A DNA stretch of 44,009 nucleotides, taken from the NCBI GenBank assembly GCA_024710355.1, contig JANJUX010000002.1, positions 1 to 44,009 of the forward strand. The letters are read 5' to 3'. Positions within the stretch are counted from its first letter, which is position 1. The number at the start of each line of letters is the position of its first letter. This document shows, in pieces, positions 1 through 7,524 of this stretch. The notes under the pieces were generated by a model that saw only the letters and a program-made list of their open reading frames with translations, was not told where the DNA came from and searched no databases. This stretch comes from Candidatus Rifleibacteriota bacterium. Its GTDB lineage: Bacteria; Muiribacteriota; Ozemobacteria; Ozemobacterales; Ozemobacteraceae. The translations under genes were made by a program, and so were the position numbers.

Positions 1-477
1 TTGCTTCGCGAATTTGACGAAAGCGATGCTTCTGCATATTACGCACTGGGAAGTGATCCCGTCGTCACTCGTTATACAGGCACCGGGATGCTTACGAGCC
101 TCGAACACGCGCTGCAGGTTCTCCGCGCTAACCCGCTTTCATACTTTAAACAGCATGGGTTTGGCGGTTGGGCGTGTGTTTTGAAGTAAACCGGAATGGT
201 TATCGTATTCGCGGGACTGAAGCGACTCGACGAACTGGGGGAGGTGGACATTGCATTCTGGCTGCTGCCTGCCTACTGGGGCACCGGGCTTGCGACCGAG
301 GCTGGTCGCGCGGTTCTACAATATGGCTTCGAGCGCCTGTTTCTTGAGCGAATCATAGGGCTGGTCGATCCTCAGAACGCAGCTTCGATTCATGTTCTGG
401 AGAAGCTGGGGATGGTCCGCGACGGGCTCATTACGTATCATGGTGAGGAAACTCTTGAATACATCCTTCGACGGTGA
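1..477 (+). pseudogene. GNAT N-acetyltransferase, interrupted by an in-frame stop and cut at the window start
   Basis: Frame 1 reads as one RimJ/RimL-type GNAT acetyltransferase. The N-terminal part carries LREFDESDASAYYALGSDP and the C-terminal part carries the acetyl-CoA-binding region YWGTGLATEAGRAVLQYGF and the typical NAASIHVLEKLGM motif. TAA at 187-189 breaks it, and the same frame resumes at once with TGMVIVFAGLKRLDELGEVDIAFW. Because no frame change is needed, a single GAA or CAA to TAA substitution explains the break. The TTG at position 1 encodes the Leu of the usual LLLREF motif, so the true start lies upstream of the window. Seen directly: the stop and the continuing homology pattern. 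Inferred: loss of function. Reinitiation at ATG 196 would give only the C-terminal half, without the N-terminal strands. Confidence 0.75.
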
Positions 478-505
478 AGCCGTTGACAAGGAGCACTGAT
501 GGGCA

Positions 506-646
506 GGTTTGGTTCAGATCCACATTCTTTCTTCGACTCCGCCGACCGGCTGGAAAGTCATCGAGATTCGCGCGGCCACCTTCCTCAATCGTGTTGCCCA
601 GCCAGCCCCGGCAATCGCCGCCTTTGTCGAAAAGCTCACGGAGTGA
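506..646 (+). pseudogene. Possible degraded coding remnant (46 codons, no start)
   Basis: Between the GNAT remnant and the toxin-antitoxin locus, the frame from 506 to the TGA at 644-646 is open and protein-like in composition (GLVQIHILSSTPPTGWKVIE followed by a helix ending in APAIAAFVEKLTE). It has no start codon because TGA lies at 497-499. The ending resembles the C-terminal helix of LysR-type regulators, but that is weak. No other gene is visible in 478-744; the rest, 647-744, is AT-rich with no recognisable signal. Confidence 0.2.
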
Positions 647-744
647 TTGGTCACAGTGTGTTGACGAAGAGAATTCAATAAATTTAAATTTTCTGATCCG
701 TTAAAAAGTGCTACTCAGTATTTCTACTTGCGTTGCGGTTCTAC

Positions 745-1815
745 CTAAGACCAGACAAATCGGGTTTTCAGGGAATTGAACAGTTTGAATTTATGGGTCA
801 GGAACTGGAAACGGCCGACTACGATGCCGGGAGAGATTTCGAGTTCTTTGGCGACTGCATGGACCTCGGCAATGGACTTTAATCTGCTGATTCTGGCGTT
901 ATATTTTTCAGGAATCAGCATTTCGGCGGCGAATTTATCGGCTCTGACTTCGATCGGGTTGGTTTTGTCGCCGGAATTAATGAACAGATCTTTTTTGCTG
1001 TCGTTAAGAATGTGCCCGGCTTCATGAAAAAACGAGAACCAGAAGAGATCGTTGCTTTTTCCGCGTAGATTAAGCAGAATCATCGCCTTTTCCGGCGAAA
1101 GCCAGCGACTGGCGCCTGACCATGGCACTTTGGGAAATTCTTTTACCAAAGCCAGAGCAACGCCGGCTTCGGCGCACAGAGCCGTCATTTCTGGAATAAA
1201 AACCGCCGGCTCTTCTCTTGTCAGGGTTCTGATTTTATTCAGGGCTTCTTTGAATCTACTCTTGTTAAAGGCCTGGCAACTGATTTTTGCCGCCTGCAGC
1301 TCGCCAATTCTGATCCAGGTTGCTGCCGCGCCGGGGTTGGCATCAAAGCAGCTCGAACGGCGCGGAGCGACCTCAGGGCTTTGCCATATTTCGTGCCAGC
1401 CGCTCACATCACTGACCCCAAAAAATTTTAGACATTCTCTAACTCTTGAAAAGGTCTCTGCTGACGGTTCAACCAGTTTTCGCAACACCAGTTCTTTGAA
1501 TGGAATAATTTTCAGCCACTCAGTTTCACCTTCAAGGCGTTCTTTCTCACGCAATTTAGCCAGCTGCTCCTGATACTGCGATTCAAGATTGTTCCAGAAT
1601 CTGGCTGGAGTTCCGGTTACAAGCTCAAATCTGTTGGCTGTGTCGGGAGTTATGGGCTGTTCGCCTTTGATTATTCTGATGATTGACTGCTGAGTGAGCC
1701 CGGTTCTTAATGAAAATTCTTTCAGAGACATTCCTGAAAACTCCAGGAACTCTTTCAGGCTTTCACCCGGAATTACAGCATAGTCAGGCGAAAATTCAAC
1801 AAGCTTCTTTGCCAT
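745..1815 (-). CDS. HigA-like antitoxin: XRE helix-turn-helix fused to an ImmA/IrrE metallopeptidase domain
   Basis: 356 residues. Residues about 15-75 form an XRE helix-turn-helix (GMSLKEFSLRTGLTQQSIIRI, then GEQPITPDTA) as in HigA antitoxins. Residues about 200-310 form an ImmA/IrrE (DUF955) domain with the zinc-site motif HEAGH at 264-268 and a downstream EVRADKFAAEMLIP segment supplying the further ligand. It starts 9 bp after the toxin stop, so the two are co-transcribed. In this family the HTH part represses the operon and neutralises the toxin. The peptidase part may cleave a partner or the antitoxin itself, which is inference. The fused form is a known architecture, longer than a minimal HigA of about 100 residues. 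Confidence 0.85.
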   Translation of the reverse strand: MAKKLVEFSPDYAVIPGESLKEFLEFSGMSLKEFSLRTGLTQQSIIRIIKGEQPITPDTANRFELVTGTPARFWNNLESQYQEQLAKLREKERLEGETEWLKIIPFKELVLRKLVEPSAETFSRVRECLKFFGVSDVSGWHEIWQSPEVAPRRSSCFDANPGAAATWIRIGELQAAKISCQAFNKSRFKEALNKIRTLTREEPAVFIPEMTALCAEAGVALALVKEFPKVPWSGASRWLSPEKAMILLNLRGKSNDLFWFSFFHEAGHILNDSKKDLFINSGDKTNPIEVRADKFAAEMLIPEKYNARISRLKSIAEVHAVAKELEISPGIVVGRFQFLTHKFKLFNSLKTRFVWS

Positions 1816-1824
1816 GATCGACTC

Positions 1825-2160
1825 CTAATGTGTATCTGCGATTTCAGTAATCAGAACTTCGCAGATCCCTTTTAAATCAAGGCCGCCTGTCGCAAGCTCA
1901 GGCACCGGGTTACCCAGAGGTTTGAAGATCAGTCGATACGGGTGCTGCAGGTCGACAGAAAAAGAACCTTTTCGATCACCGGTTAATTCATGGCACCTTG
2001 CCGGAGGAAACCTGGAAATATCACTCAGATTATCTGCGGCACCAAGCTCGATCAATCTTTGGCGTAATCTCTTGGCACATTGATCACCAAGCTCTCTGAT
2101 CCCTTGTTTTTGATCAGAGCATATTTTTTCCAGCTTCCTGTTATTAAAATAAATCTTCAT
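1825..2160 (-). CDS. RelE/ParE-superfamily toxin, HigB-like
   Basis: 111 residues, first gene of a toxin-then-antitoxin operon. The opening (MKIYFNNRKLEKICSD), the central RFPPARCHELTGDRKGSFSV and the strand HPYRLIFKP match the HigB/plasmid-maintenance killer branch of the RelE/ParE fold, which usually cleaves ribosome-bound mRNA. The basic residues of the core (Arg in CHELTGDRKG and in YRLIF) are kept. The gene order (toxin first) and the fused ImmA/IrrE antitoxin downstream are typical of HigBA. The promoter lies in a perfect palindrome immediately upstream. A ParE-like gyrase poison is a less likely alternative. Confidence 0.8.
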   Translation of the reverse strand: MKIYFNNRKLEKICSDQKQGIRELGDQCAKRLRQRLIELGAADNLSDISRFPPARCHELTGDRKGSFSVDLQHPYRLIFKPLGNPVPELATGGLDLKGICEVLITEIADTH

Positions 2161-2174
2161 GATCGTTTTGTCAA

Positions 2175-2201
2175 TTTAATTAACATTATATGTTAATTAA
2201 A
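2175..2201 (-). promoter_or_regulatory. Toxin-antitoxin operator palindrome with embedded -10
   Basis: Two 12-bp arms, TTTAATTAACAT at 2175-2186 and ATGTTAATTAAA at 2190-2201, are perfect inverted repeats around a 3-bp centre. On the minus strand the centre contains TATAAT (2185-2190), so a protein bound here would cover the -10 of the toxin gene, whose ATG is 15 bp downstream of the palindrome. No good -35 is visible. The antitoxin HTH is the obvious candidate binder (inference). Confidence 0.75.
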
Positions 2202-2257
2202 ATAAAATACTGGTGGTCGCATATTTTTTTCTCAGTCCTGATTGATCGAAGATTCTA

Positions 2258-2749
2258 TCAGCCGGGTTTCAGGTGTTTTTTGCCGATTATTGAGTGCATT
2301 GTCAGCTTGAGAATGGTTACGGCATTGTATGAGCTGTCGTTTTTGATGTTGCGGGCCATGATCGGGGCGGGGTCTTTTTCGAGATGGTTCAGTAAAACCT
2401 GCAGGCCGTGCTTCTTTTCATTCAGATCGCTGACAATGTGCATTTCGCCTCTGATTACCAGTGACTCGTAGTCGTGGTCACAGTCGCCCTGCAGGTAGCC
2501 GTTATCTTTGATCACTGTCGCACAGGCTTTCGGGTTTTTTCTGATAAAATCGAGCTTGTCGCCCTGGTTGGCGCAGTGAAAGTAAAGGCAGCTATTTTCG
2601 GCGTCAAAGCCGTAGCTCATGGTCACAATGTAAGGAGTTTCGCCGTCACACAGTGCAATTGTCACATGATTGCAAAATTTGAGCAGTGCCGCTTTCTCAG
2701 TTGCATCAATTATTTCATTTCTCTTTCTTCGCGGGTGATACTGCTGCAT
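2258..2749 (-). CDS. Pyridoxamine 5'-phosphate oxidase-fold flavoprotein, NimA-like
   Basis: 163 residues from the ATG at 2749, chosen over the GTG 21 bp upstream because AAAGGA lies 6 bp before it. The protein opens QQYHPRRKRNEI and continues with an FMN-binding split barrel (VTIALCDGETPYIVTMSYGF, LYFHCANQGDKLDFIRKNP). Such proteins reduce or sequester flavin-linked substrates; the NimA subgroup reduces 5-nitroimidazoles to amines. Substrate assignment from sequence alone is not secure. It lies 30 bp downstream of the macrolide phosphotransferase gene on the same strand, so the two probably share a transcript. Confidence 0.75.
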   Translation of the reverse strand: MQQYHPRRKRNEIIDATEKAALLKFCNHVTIALCDGETPYIVTMSYGFDAENSCLYFHCANQGDKLDFIRKNPKACATVIKDNGYLQGDCDHDYESLVIRGEMHIVSDLNEKKHGLQVLLNHLEKDPAPIMARNIKNDSSYNAVTILKLTMHSIIGKKHLKPG

Positions 2750-2779
2750 GTGTGTTCCTTTCTTCACCACTGCCCCGGT

Positions 2780-3673
2780 TTAACTTTGCTGGTCGGCCAG
2801 CTGATTTCTAGCAGCATCTAGGTGTTCCGCAACTCCTGTTTTCATGGCAAAAACGCCATATTTTAAGGGCGAGGCGGCATGGCGCTCACAGGTGTGAGCA
2901 AACATGGTTGTCCAGACTCTGGCGCCACACTTTTCATATTCTGATATGAGCTCTTTCAGACTTTTTTCGCCAAATACCGCAAGATGCCCGGAAAAATCAA
3001 TTGCCGGATCACTTACCTGAGCTTCTGACCAGTCTATCAGGCCGCTGATTTTTCCGGATCTGTCAGAAAGAATATGCCCGGCATACAGGTCGCCGTGCAC
3101 AAAAACCGAGAAATCAGGCCAATAAGTATTTGTTTCTACCCATTTTCGCCACCTGCTTTCAAGCTCCGGCCGAATGCCGATTTCTCTTTTCACTTCGTCA
3201 ATATTATCCAGAATTTCCTGGCGGGCTTGCTGGGTAGACAGTACTTTTAGCCCGGACACAGTTGCTTCTGAAACAGAAATTTTATGAAGTTGCGAGAGTA
3301 TTGTTGCCAGAGAAGAAACTATCTGATTTTCGTTCTGGTCAATATGCCAGGAAACCTCAAAATTTTGTGCATTGAAGGTTATCACAGGTCGGTTTTCCAA
3401 TAGTGGGTAGGCTACCAGCCTCGGACTTGCGATTTTCCAGTCTGGAACAGCGACAGACAAATGCTTTTTTACCAGATTCAGTATGTTTTTTTCATGCTGA
3501 ATCTGGTCTGCGAGATCTTCACGCCGGGGAATTCGCAAAACCCATTTCAGCCCATGCAGATCGCAGGCAAAGGCAACTCTGAAGTCGATTCCCATCTCGT
3601 TGAGGATCAGCGCTTCATCTTTTAAGCGAAGACCGTGGTCTAACGCCAGGTTAAGTATTTCATCATTTTTCAT
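2780..3673 (-). CDS. Macrolide 2'-phosphotransferase family protein (Mph/APH kinase fold)
   Basis: 297 residues, the usual Mph length. Catalytic loop HGDLYAGHIL (about 193-202) and Mg-binding GLIDWSEAQVSDPAIDF (about 211-227) are intact. The N-terminal lobe has KWVLRIPRREDLADQ, which matches the nucleotide-binding strand of MphA/MphB-type kinases. These enzymes phosphorylate the 2'-hydroxyl of the macrolide desosamine using GTP. The overall pattern (NEMGIDFRVAF, HKISVSEA, final VSGIEEY-like segment) is closer to Mph than to aminoglycoside kinases. Start ATG at 3673 with AGGA upstream. Whether it confers resistance is not known. Confidence 0.85.
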   Translation of the reverse strand: MKNDEILNLALDHGLRLKDEALILNEMGIDFRVAFACDLHGLKWVLRIPRREDLADQIQHEKNILNLVKKHLSVAVPDWKIASPRLVAYPLLENRPVITFNAQNFEVSWHIDQNENQIVSSLATILSQLHKISVSEATVSGLKVLSTQQARQEILDNIDEVKREIGIRPELESRWRKWVETNTYWPDFSVFVHGDLYAGHILSDRSGKISGLIDWSEAQVSDPAIDFSGHLAVFGEKSLKELISEYEKCGARVWTTMFAHTCERHAASPLKYGVFAMKTGVAEHLDAARNQLADQQS

Positions 3674-3727
3674 TTTAAATCCTGGTTCGCTCTTTCACAT
3701 CTGGTCGAGTTTCGGAGATTTTTGCCG

Positions 3728-3756
3728 ATTATACTATCTCTAACCTGAAGGTGCAA
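3728..3756 (-). promoter_or_regulatory. Promoter of the macrolide phosphotransferase operon
   Basis: Minus strand TTGCAC (3751-3756), 17-bp spacer, TATAAT (3728-3733), about 55 bp upstream of the start codon. Confidence 0.65.
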
Positions 3757-3786
3757 AATTGTTCCGGGGGAATAAACCGTTTTCTG

Positions 3787-3816
3787 TTGCAGATGTGGTA
3801 TCAGGCTGGTTATATT
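3787..3816 (+). promoter_or_regulatory. Promoter of the 3876 membrane protein
   Basis: TTGCAG (3787-3792), 18-bp spacer, TATATT (3811-3816). It is divergent from and partly abuts the minus-strand promoter at 3728-3756, so the two genes share a 200-bp regulatory region. Confidence 0.5.
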
Positions 3817-3875
3817 GCACGCAGGACTTTTTTGAACAGAGATGTGCGATTTTTTTGAGGAAACAGGGGTAAAGC

Positions 3876-4448
3876 ATGGCTGGAAAACATTCGCATGGTT
3901 CGCAGGTCGGTCTGATACTTGGTTTGATAGGCGTTGCCGGTCTTATACCACTCTTAGTCGGAACAGACGCTGACTGGGCGATGGCTTCGGCCTTTATTGG
4001 CCTTGTTCTGGCCTTGACCGGTTTCATCTCGTTTTTTATGCTCAGACAGAGTGAACGTATTGCTGAAGAAAGCTTTGTTGAAGAGGAACTGCTTGCCGAC
4101 TGGCGTTTGCAGCCAGACAACGAACACCTGCAGGTCTATTGCAAAGGCCTGGTCTATGAAGACGAAGTGTTTGTCAATGATGCTTCCCTTTCAACGCTTG
4201 AAGGGGCCGGCTTACACCCGTTTGTTGCCGGCAAATTCGTTTTTTTGTACCAGATGCTTGGCAGAAACGGTGGCAGTCGCCGCCGCACCATCATTGTCGA
4301 TATTCCTGCCGGTGAACAGGCGACCGCCGAGCGTATTGCCTCGGAGTTCGGCCGGCCGCTGCCGCAGAATTTTATCGAAAAACTACGATCAGATGCCGGG
4401 CTAGACGATCTTGACGATCTCGATGCCGAAGAAGGCAGCGACGAATAA
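3876..4448 (+). CDS. Hypothetical membrane protein, two N-terminal TM segments and an acidic tail
   Basis: 190 residues. Two hydrophobic segments (about 10-28 VGLILGLIGVAGLIPLLVG and 36-55 AMASAFIGLVLALTGFISFF) are followed by a soluble domain of about 120 residues with mixed strands (LQVYCKGLVYEDEVFVND, FVFLYQML) and the acidic tail LDDLDDLDAEEGSDE. This suggests a hairpin-anchored protein with its domain in the cytoplasm (inference). GAGGAAACAGGGG precedes the ATG. I do not recognise the family. It stands alone, between a divergent resistance-type operon and the crotonyl-CoA operon. Confidence 0.75.
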   Translation: MAGKHSHGSQVGLILGLIGVAGLIPLLVGTDADWAMASAFIGLVLALTGFISFFMLRQSERIAEESFVEEELLADWRLQPDNEHLQVYCKGLVYEDEVFVNDASLSTLEGAGLHPFVAGKFVFLYQMLGRNGGSRRRTIIVDIPAGEQATAERIASEFGRPLPQNFIEKLRSDAGLDDLDDLDAEEGSDE

Positions 4449-4570
4449 AATTCTTTCCTGACAGAATCGATCCGGCGTTAGACTGCGGTGTTTTTACACG
4501 CTCAGTCGGCATCAACTGCCGGAAGAGTCTTTGCCGATGAAAGTGCCATAAACTCCGAATTTTTTAGCGC

Positions 4571-4635
4571 TTGACATTTTTTTCACAAGCATTGTATTCT
4601 GTTATTGTGAAAAGTTTAACGAGAAAAGTTTCTCG
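4571..4635 (+). promoter_or_regulatory. Promoter and operator-like palindrome of the crotonyl-CoA operon
   Basis: TTGACA (4571-4576), 18-bp spacer and TATTCT (4595-4600) with a TG just before it form a good promoter. A palindrome with 7-bp perfect arms, CGAGAAA (4620-4626) and TTTCTCG (4629-4635), follows where an initially transcribed region would lie, a natural place for a repressor such as a TetR-family protein. No regulator gene is in the window. The first start codon is 45 bp further on, after the strong ribosome site AGGAGG. Confidence 0.65.
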
Positions 4636-4680
4636 ATTAGACTTGAAGGCAGCTAAATAAGCGGAAAAGCAGGAGGTTTT

Positions 4681-5127
4681 ATGCTGGAAAACAACGGCTT
4701 CACTTTCGAATCACTTCATACCGGCATGAGCGCCGAGTTCTCTAAAACCATCACCGAAACCGACATCGTCAACTTTGCCGGTATCTCGGGCGATTTCAAC
4801 CCGGTTCATATCAACGAGGAATTCGCCAGAAAAACCCGCTTCGAGGGCAGAATCGCCCATGGCATGCTCTCAGCTGCCTTTATTTCGACCGTTCTCGGAA
4901 CCCGCCTGCCGGGCCCCGGCTGTATCTATGTCTCGCAGACACTTAAATTCAAAGCCCCGGTGCGTATCGGCGATACCGTTACCGCTCACGTCGAAATCTC
5001 TGACATGAATATCGAAAAAAGCTTCGTCACCATGAAAACCATCTGCCTGGTTGGTGACAAAACCGTTATCGACGGCGAAGCGGTGCTCAAGGTGCCACGC
5101 CGCGAAATGCCCGCAAAGGAGCATTGA
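4681..5127 (+). CDS. MaoC-like (R)-specific enoyl-CoA hydratase
   Basis: 148 residues, a single hot-dog domain of PhaJ length. The hydratase motif is present: [13 protein letters not shown] (about 37-49), where Asp and His form the catalytic pair, then [18 protein letters not shown]. It would hydrate crotonyl-CoA to (R)-3-hydroxybutyryl-CoA or the reverse. It is first in an operon with an ammonia-lyase that makes crotonyl-CoA and a dehydrogenase that reduces it, so it may divert or feed that intermediate. AGGAGG 5 bp upstream supports the start. The stop is 1 bp before the next ATG. Confidence 0.88.
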   Translation: MLENNGFTFESLHTGMSAEFSKTITETDIVNFAGISGDFNPVHINEEFARKTRFEGRIAHGMLSAAFISTVLGTRLPGPGCIYVSQTLKFKAPVRIGDTVTAHVEISDMNIEKSFVTMKTICLVGDKTVIDGEAVLKVPRREMPAKEH

Positions 5128-5128
5128 T

Positions 5129-5545
5129 ATGGCAAAAGCTATGATCAGACTGAGAATGAGTCTTGCCGACGCCCATTACGGCGGCGAACTTGTCGACGGC
5201 GCCCGCATGCTGCAGCTGTTCGGCGATGTTGCGACCGAACTGCTGATTCGCAGCGATGGCGACGAAGGTCTGTTTGCCGGCTACGAGAAAATCGAGTTCC
5301 TCGCACCTGTTTATGCCGGCGATTACATCGAAGCGATCGGCGAAATCACCCATTACGGCAATTCATCACGCAAAATGCGCTTCGAAGCGCGCAAAGTCAT
5401 CGTGCCGCGCAAAGACATCAGCGATTCGGCCGCCGACGTTCTCGAAGAATCGCAGATCGTCTGCCGGGCCACCGGCACCTGCGTCGTGCCGAAGGCCAAA
5501 CAGCGCCATTCAACCCGTGTCAGCAATCTCGCCCTCGCCATCTGA
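5129..5545 (+). CDS. kal: 3-aminobutyryl-CoA ammonia-lyase (hot-dog fold)
   Basis: 138 residues from the ATG at 5129. The signature region [20 protein letters not shown], then [33 protein letters not shown], closely matches the Kal enzyme of clostridial and fusobacterial lysine fermentation, which removes ammonia from L-3-aminobutyryl-CoA to give crotonyl-CoA. AAAGGAG overlaps the end of the MaoC gene, so translation is probably coupled. The following dehydrogenase and ETF genes act on its product. The rest of the lysine pathway (aminomutases, Kdd, Kce) is not in the window, so whether lysine or another beta-amino acid is the source is inference. Confidence 0.85.
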   Translation: MAKAMIRLRMSLADAHYGGELVDGARMLQLFGDVATELLIRSDGDEGLFAGYEKIEFLAPVYAGDYIEAIGEITHYGNSSRKMRFEARKVIVPRKDISDSAADVLEESQIVCRATGTCVVPKAKQRHSTRVSNLALAI

Positions 5546-5572
5546 AGCCCAGCCAAACACAAGGAGAGCACC

Positions 5573-6712
5573 ATGGATTTTCAACTCAGCCGGGAACACC
5601 AGCTTCTCGCTACCACCCTCAAAGACTTCGCCGAAAACGAAGTGCGCCCCCTTGCCCGTGAAACCGACGAAAAAGAAGCTTTTCCGGTCAGCACCGTCGA
5701 AAAAATGGCCCGCTTCGGCATGATGGGCATTCCGTTTCCCAAAGATTTCGGCGGCGCCGGCGGCGATAACCTCGGCTATATAATGGCCGTCGAAGCCCTG
5801 TCGAAAGTCTGCGGCACCACCGGCGTAATTCTTTCAGCCCACACTTCGCTTTGTGCCGCACCCATCTATGAATTCGGCACTGATGAACAAAAACGCAGAT
5901 TTCTGCCTGATCTCGCTGCGGGCCGGAAAATCGGCGCTTTCGGCCTGACCGAGCCCAACGCTGGCACCGATGCGGCCGGCCAGCAGACCGCCGCCGTTCT
6001 CAGCGGCGACAAATACATTCTCACCGGCTCGAAAATTTTCATCACCAACGCCGGCTATGCCGACGTCTACATCGTTTTCGCGATGACCGACCGCAGCAAG
6101 GGCACCCGTGGCATTTCGGCCTTTATCGTCGAAAAGGGCATGCCCGGCTTCTCGATCGGCAAAAAAGAAGAAAAAATGGGCATTCGCGGCTCCTCGACCT
6201 GCGAACTGATCTTCGAAAACGTTGAAGTTCCGGTCACCAATCTGCTTGGCCGTGAAGGCGGCGGCTTTGGCCTGGCAATGAAAACGCTCGACGGCGGCCG
6301 CATCGGCATCGGCGCCCAGGCACTTGGCCTGGCGCAGGGCGCCATCGACGAAACGGTTAAATACGTTAAAGAGCGCAAGCAGTTCGGCAAAACGATCGGC
6401 TCCTTTCAGAACACCCAGTTCCAGCTTGCCGACATGCAGGCGAGAACCGACGCGGCCAGACTGCTCGTCTATCGCGCCGCCTGCCTGAAAGACGCGAAAC
6501 AGCCCTACAGCACCGAAGCGGCGATGGCCAAGCTCTTTGCCTCAGAAACCGCAATGGCCGTGACCACAATGGCGGTGCAGCTGCACGGCGGCTATGGTTA
6601 CACCCGCGAATACCCGGTCGAGCGCATGATGCGCGATGCCAAGATCACCGAAATCTACGAAGGCACCTCAGAAGTGCAGAAAATGGTCATTTCTGCGGCC
6701 GTGCTCAAATAA
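5573..6712 (+). CDS. bcd: Short-chain (butyryl-CoA) acyl-CoA dehydrogenase
   Basis: 379 residues, standard family length. FAD and substrate motifs are present: GAFGLTEPNAGTDA (about 122-135), KIFITNAGYADVYIVFA, GGRIGIGAQALGLAQGA, and LHGGYGYTREYPVERMMRD near the end. The catalytic glutamate is Glu363 in IYEGTSEVQ, the position used by short- and medium-chain enzymes. It would reduce crotonyl-CoA to butyryl-CoA with the ETF encoded directly downstream. AAGGAG precedes the ATG, 27 bp after the ammonia-lyase stop. Chain length cannot be proved from sequence; the operon context argues for C4. Confidence 0.9.
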   Translation: MDFQLSREHQLLATTLKDFAENEVRPLARETDEKEAFPVSTVEKMARFGMMGIPFPKDFGGAGGDNLGYIMAVEALSKVCGTTGVILSAHTSLCAAPIYEFGTDEQKRRFLPDLAAGRKIGAFGLTEPNAGTDAAGQQTAAVLSGDKYILTGSKIFITNAGYADVYIVFAMTDRSKGTRGISAFIVEKGMPGFSIGKKEEKMGIRGSSTCELIFENVEVPVTNLLGREGGGFGLAMKTLDGGRIGIGAQALGLAQGAIDETVKYVKERKQFGKTIGSFQNTQFQLADMQARTDAARLLVYRAACLKDAKQPYSTEAAMAKLFASETAMAVTTMAVQLHGGYGYTREYPVERMMRDAKITEIYEGTSEVQKMVISAAVLK

Positions 6713-6727
6713 GCTGAAGGAGACAAC

Positions 6728-7507
6728 ATGAAAATCATCGTCTGCATCAAGCAGGTTCCAGATACCACCGAAGTAAAAATCAATCCGACCACCGGAACCC
6801 TCATCAGAGAAGGCGTTCCGAGCATCATCAACCCCGACGACAAAAGCGGCCTCGAAGCCGCCCTCGTTCTCAAAGAACAGCAGGGCGCGCATGTCACCGT
6901 TCTTTCAATGGGGCCGCCGCAGGCTGATCTCGCTCTCAGAGAGGCCCTGGCAATGGGCGCCGACCAGGCGATCCTTCTCTCTGACCGTGCGTTCGGCGGT
7001 GCCGACACCTGGGCGACCTCGAGCACCCTGGCCGCTGCGATCAGAAAGCTCGAATGGGATCTGATCATCTGCGGGCGCCAGGCGATCGACGGTGATACGG
7101 CACAGGTCGGGCCGCAGATTGCCGAGCATCTGCAGGTTCCGCATGTCAGCTATGTCAGCGAACTGCAGGTCGGGGAAAAGGCCATCGAGGTCAAACGCAA
7201 ATTCGAAGATGGCTGGCAGCGCCTGCGCGTGCAGTTTCCCTGCCTGATCACGACGCTGAAAGACATGAATCAGGCCAGATACATGTCGATGGCCGGCATC
7301 TACAGTGCCTACAAGCAGGAAGTGAAGATCTGGGGCCTCGCCGATATCGACGTCGATCAGGCCAATATCGGGCTGAAAGGCTCGCCGACCAGAGTCAAGG
7401 CCTCTTATACCAAAGGCACCCGGTCGGCCGGCAAAGTTTACGAAGTTGATCCGCGCGACGGTGCCAGAATCATCGTCGAAAGCCTGAAAGAAAAGTTCAT
7501 CATCTGA
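6728..7507 (+). CDS. etfB: Electron transfer flavoprotein beta subunit
   Basis: 259 residues, starting MKIIVCIKQVPDTTEVKI, the classic EtfB opening. The segment CGRQAIDGDTAQVGPQIAEH is the nucleotide/FAD-site loop in the form common in clostridial electron-bifurcating ETFs, which couple crotonyl-CoA reduction to ferredoxin reduction by NADH. The bifurcating assignment is inference from this motif and the neighbouring dehydrogenase. GAAGGAGA lies before the ATG, and the gene is 15 bp from the dehydrogenase gene, consistent with a stoichiometric complex. Confidence 0.92.
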   Translation: MKIIVCIKQVPDTTEVKINPTTGTLIREGVPSIINPDDKSGLEAALVLKEQQGAHVTVLSMGPPQADLALREALAMGADQAILLSDRAFGGADTWATSSTLAAAIRKLEWDLIICGRQAIDGDTAQVGPQIAEHLQVPHVSYVSELQVGEKAIEVKRKFEDGWQRLRVQFPCLITTLKDMNQARYMSMAGIYSAYKQEVKIWGLADIDVDQANIGLKGSPTRVKASYTKGTRSAGKVYEVDPRDGARIIVESLKEKFII

Positions 7508-7524
7508 GCGGCAGGAGAAAAACA

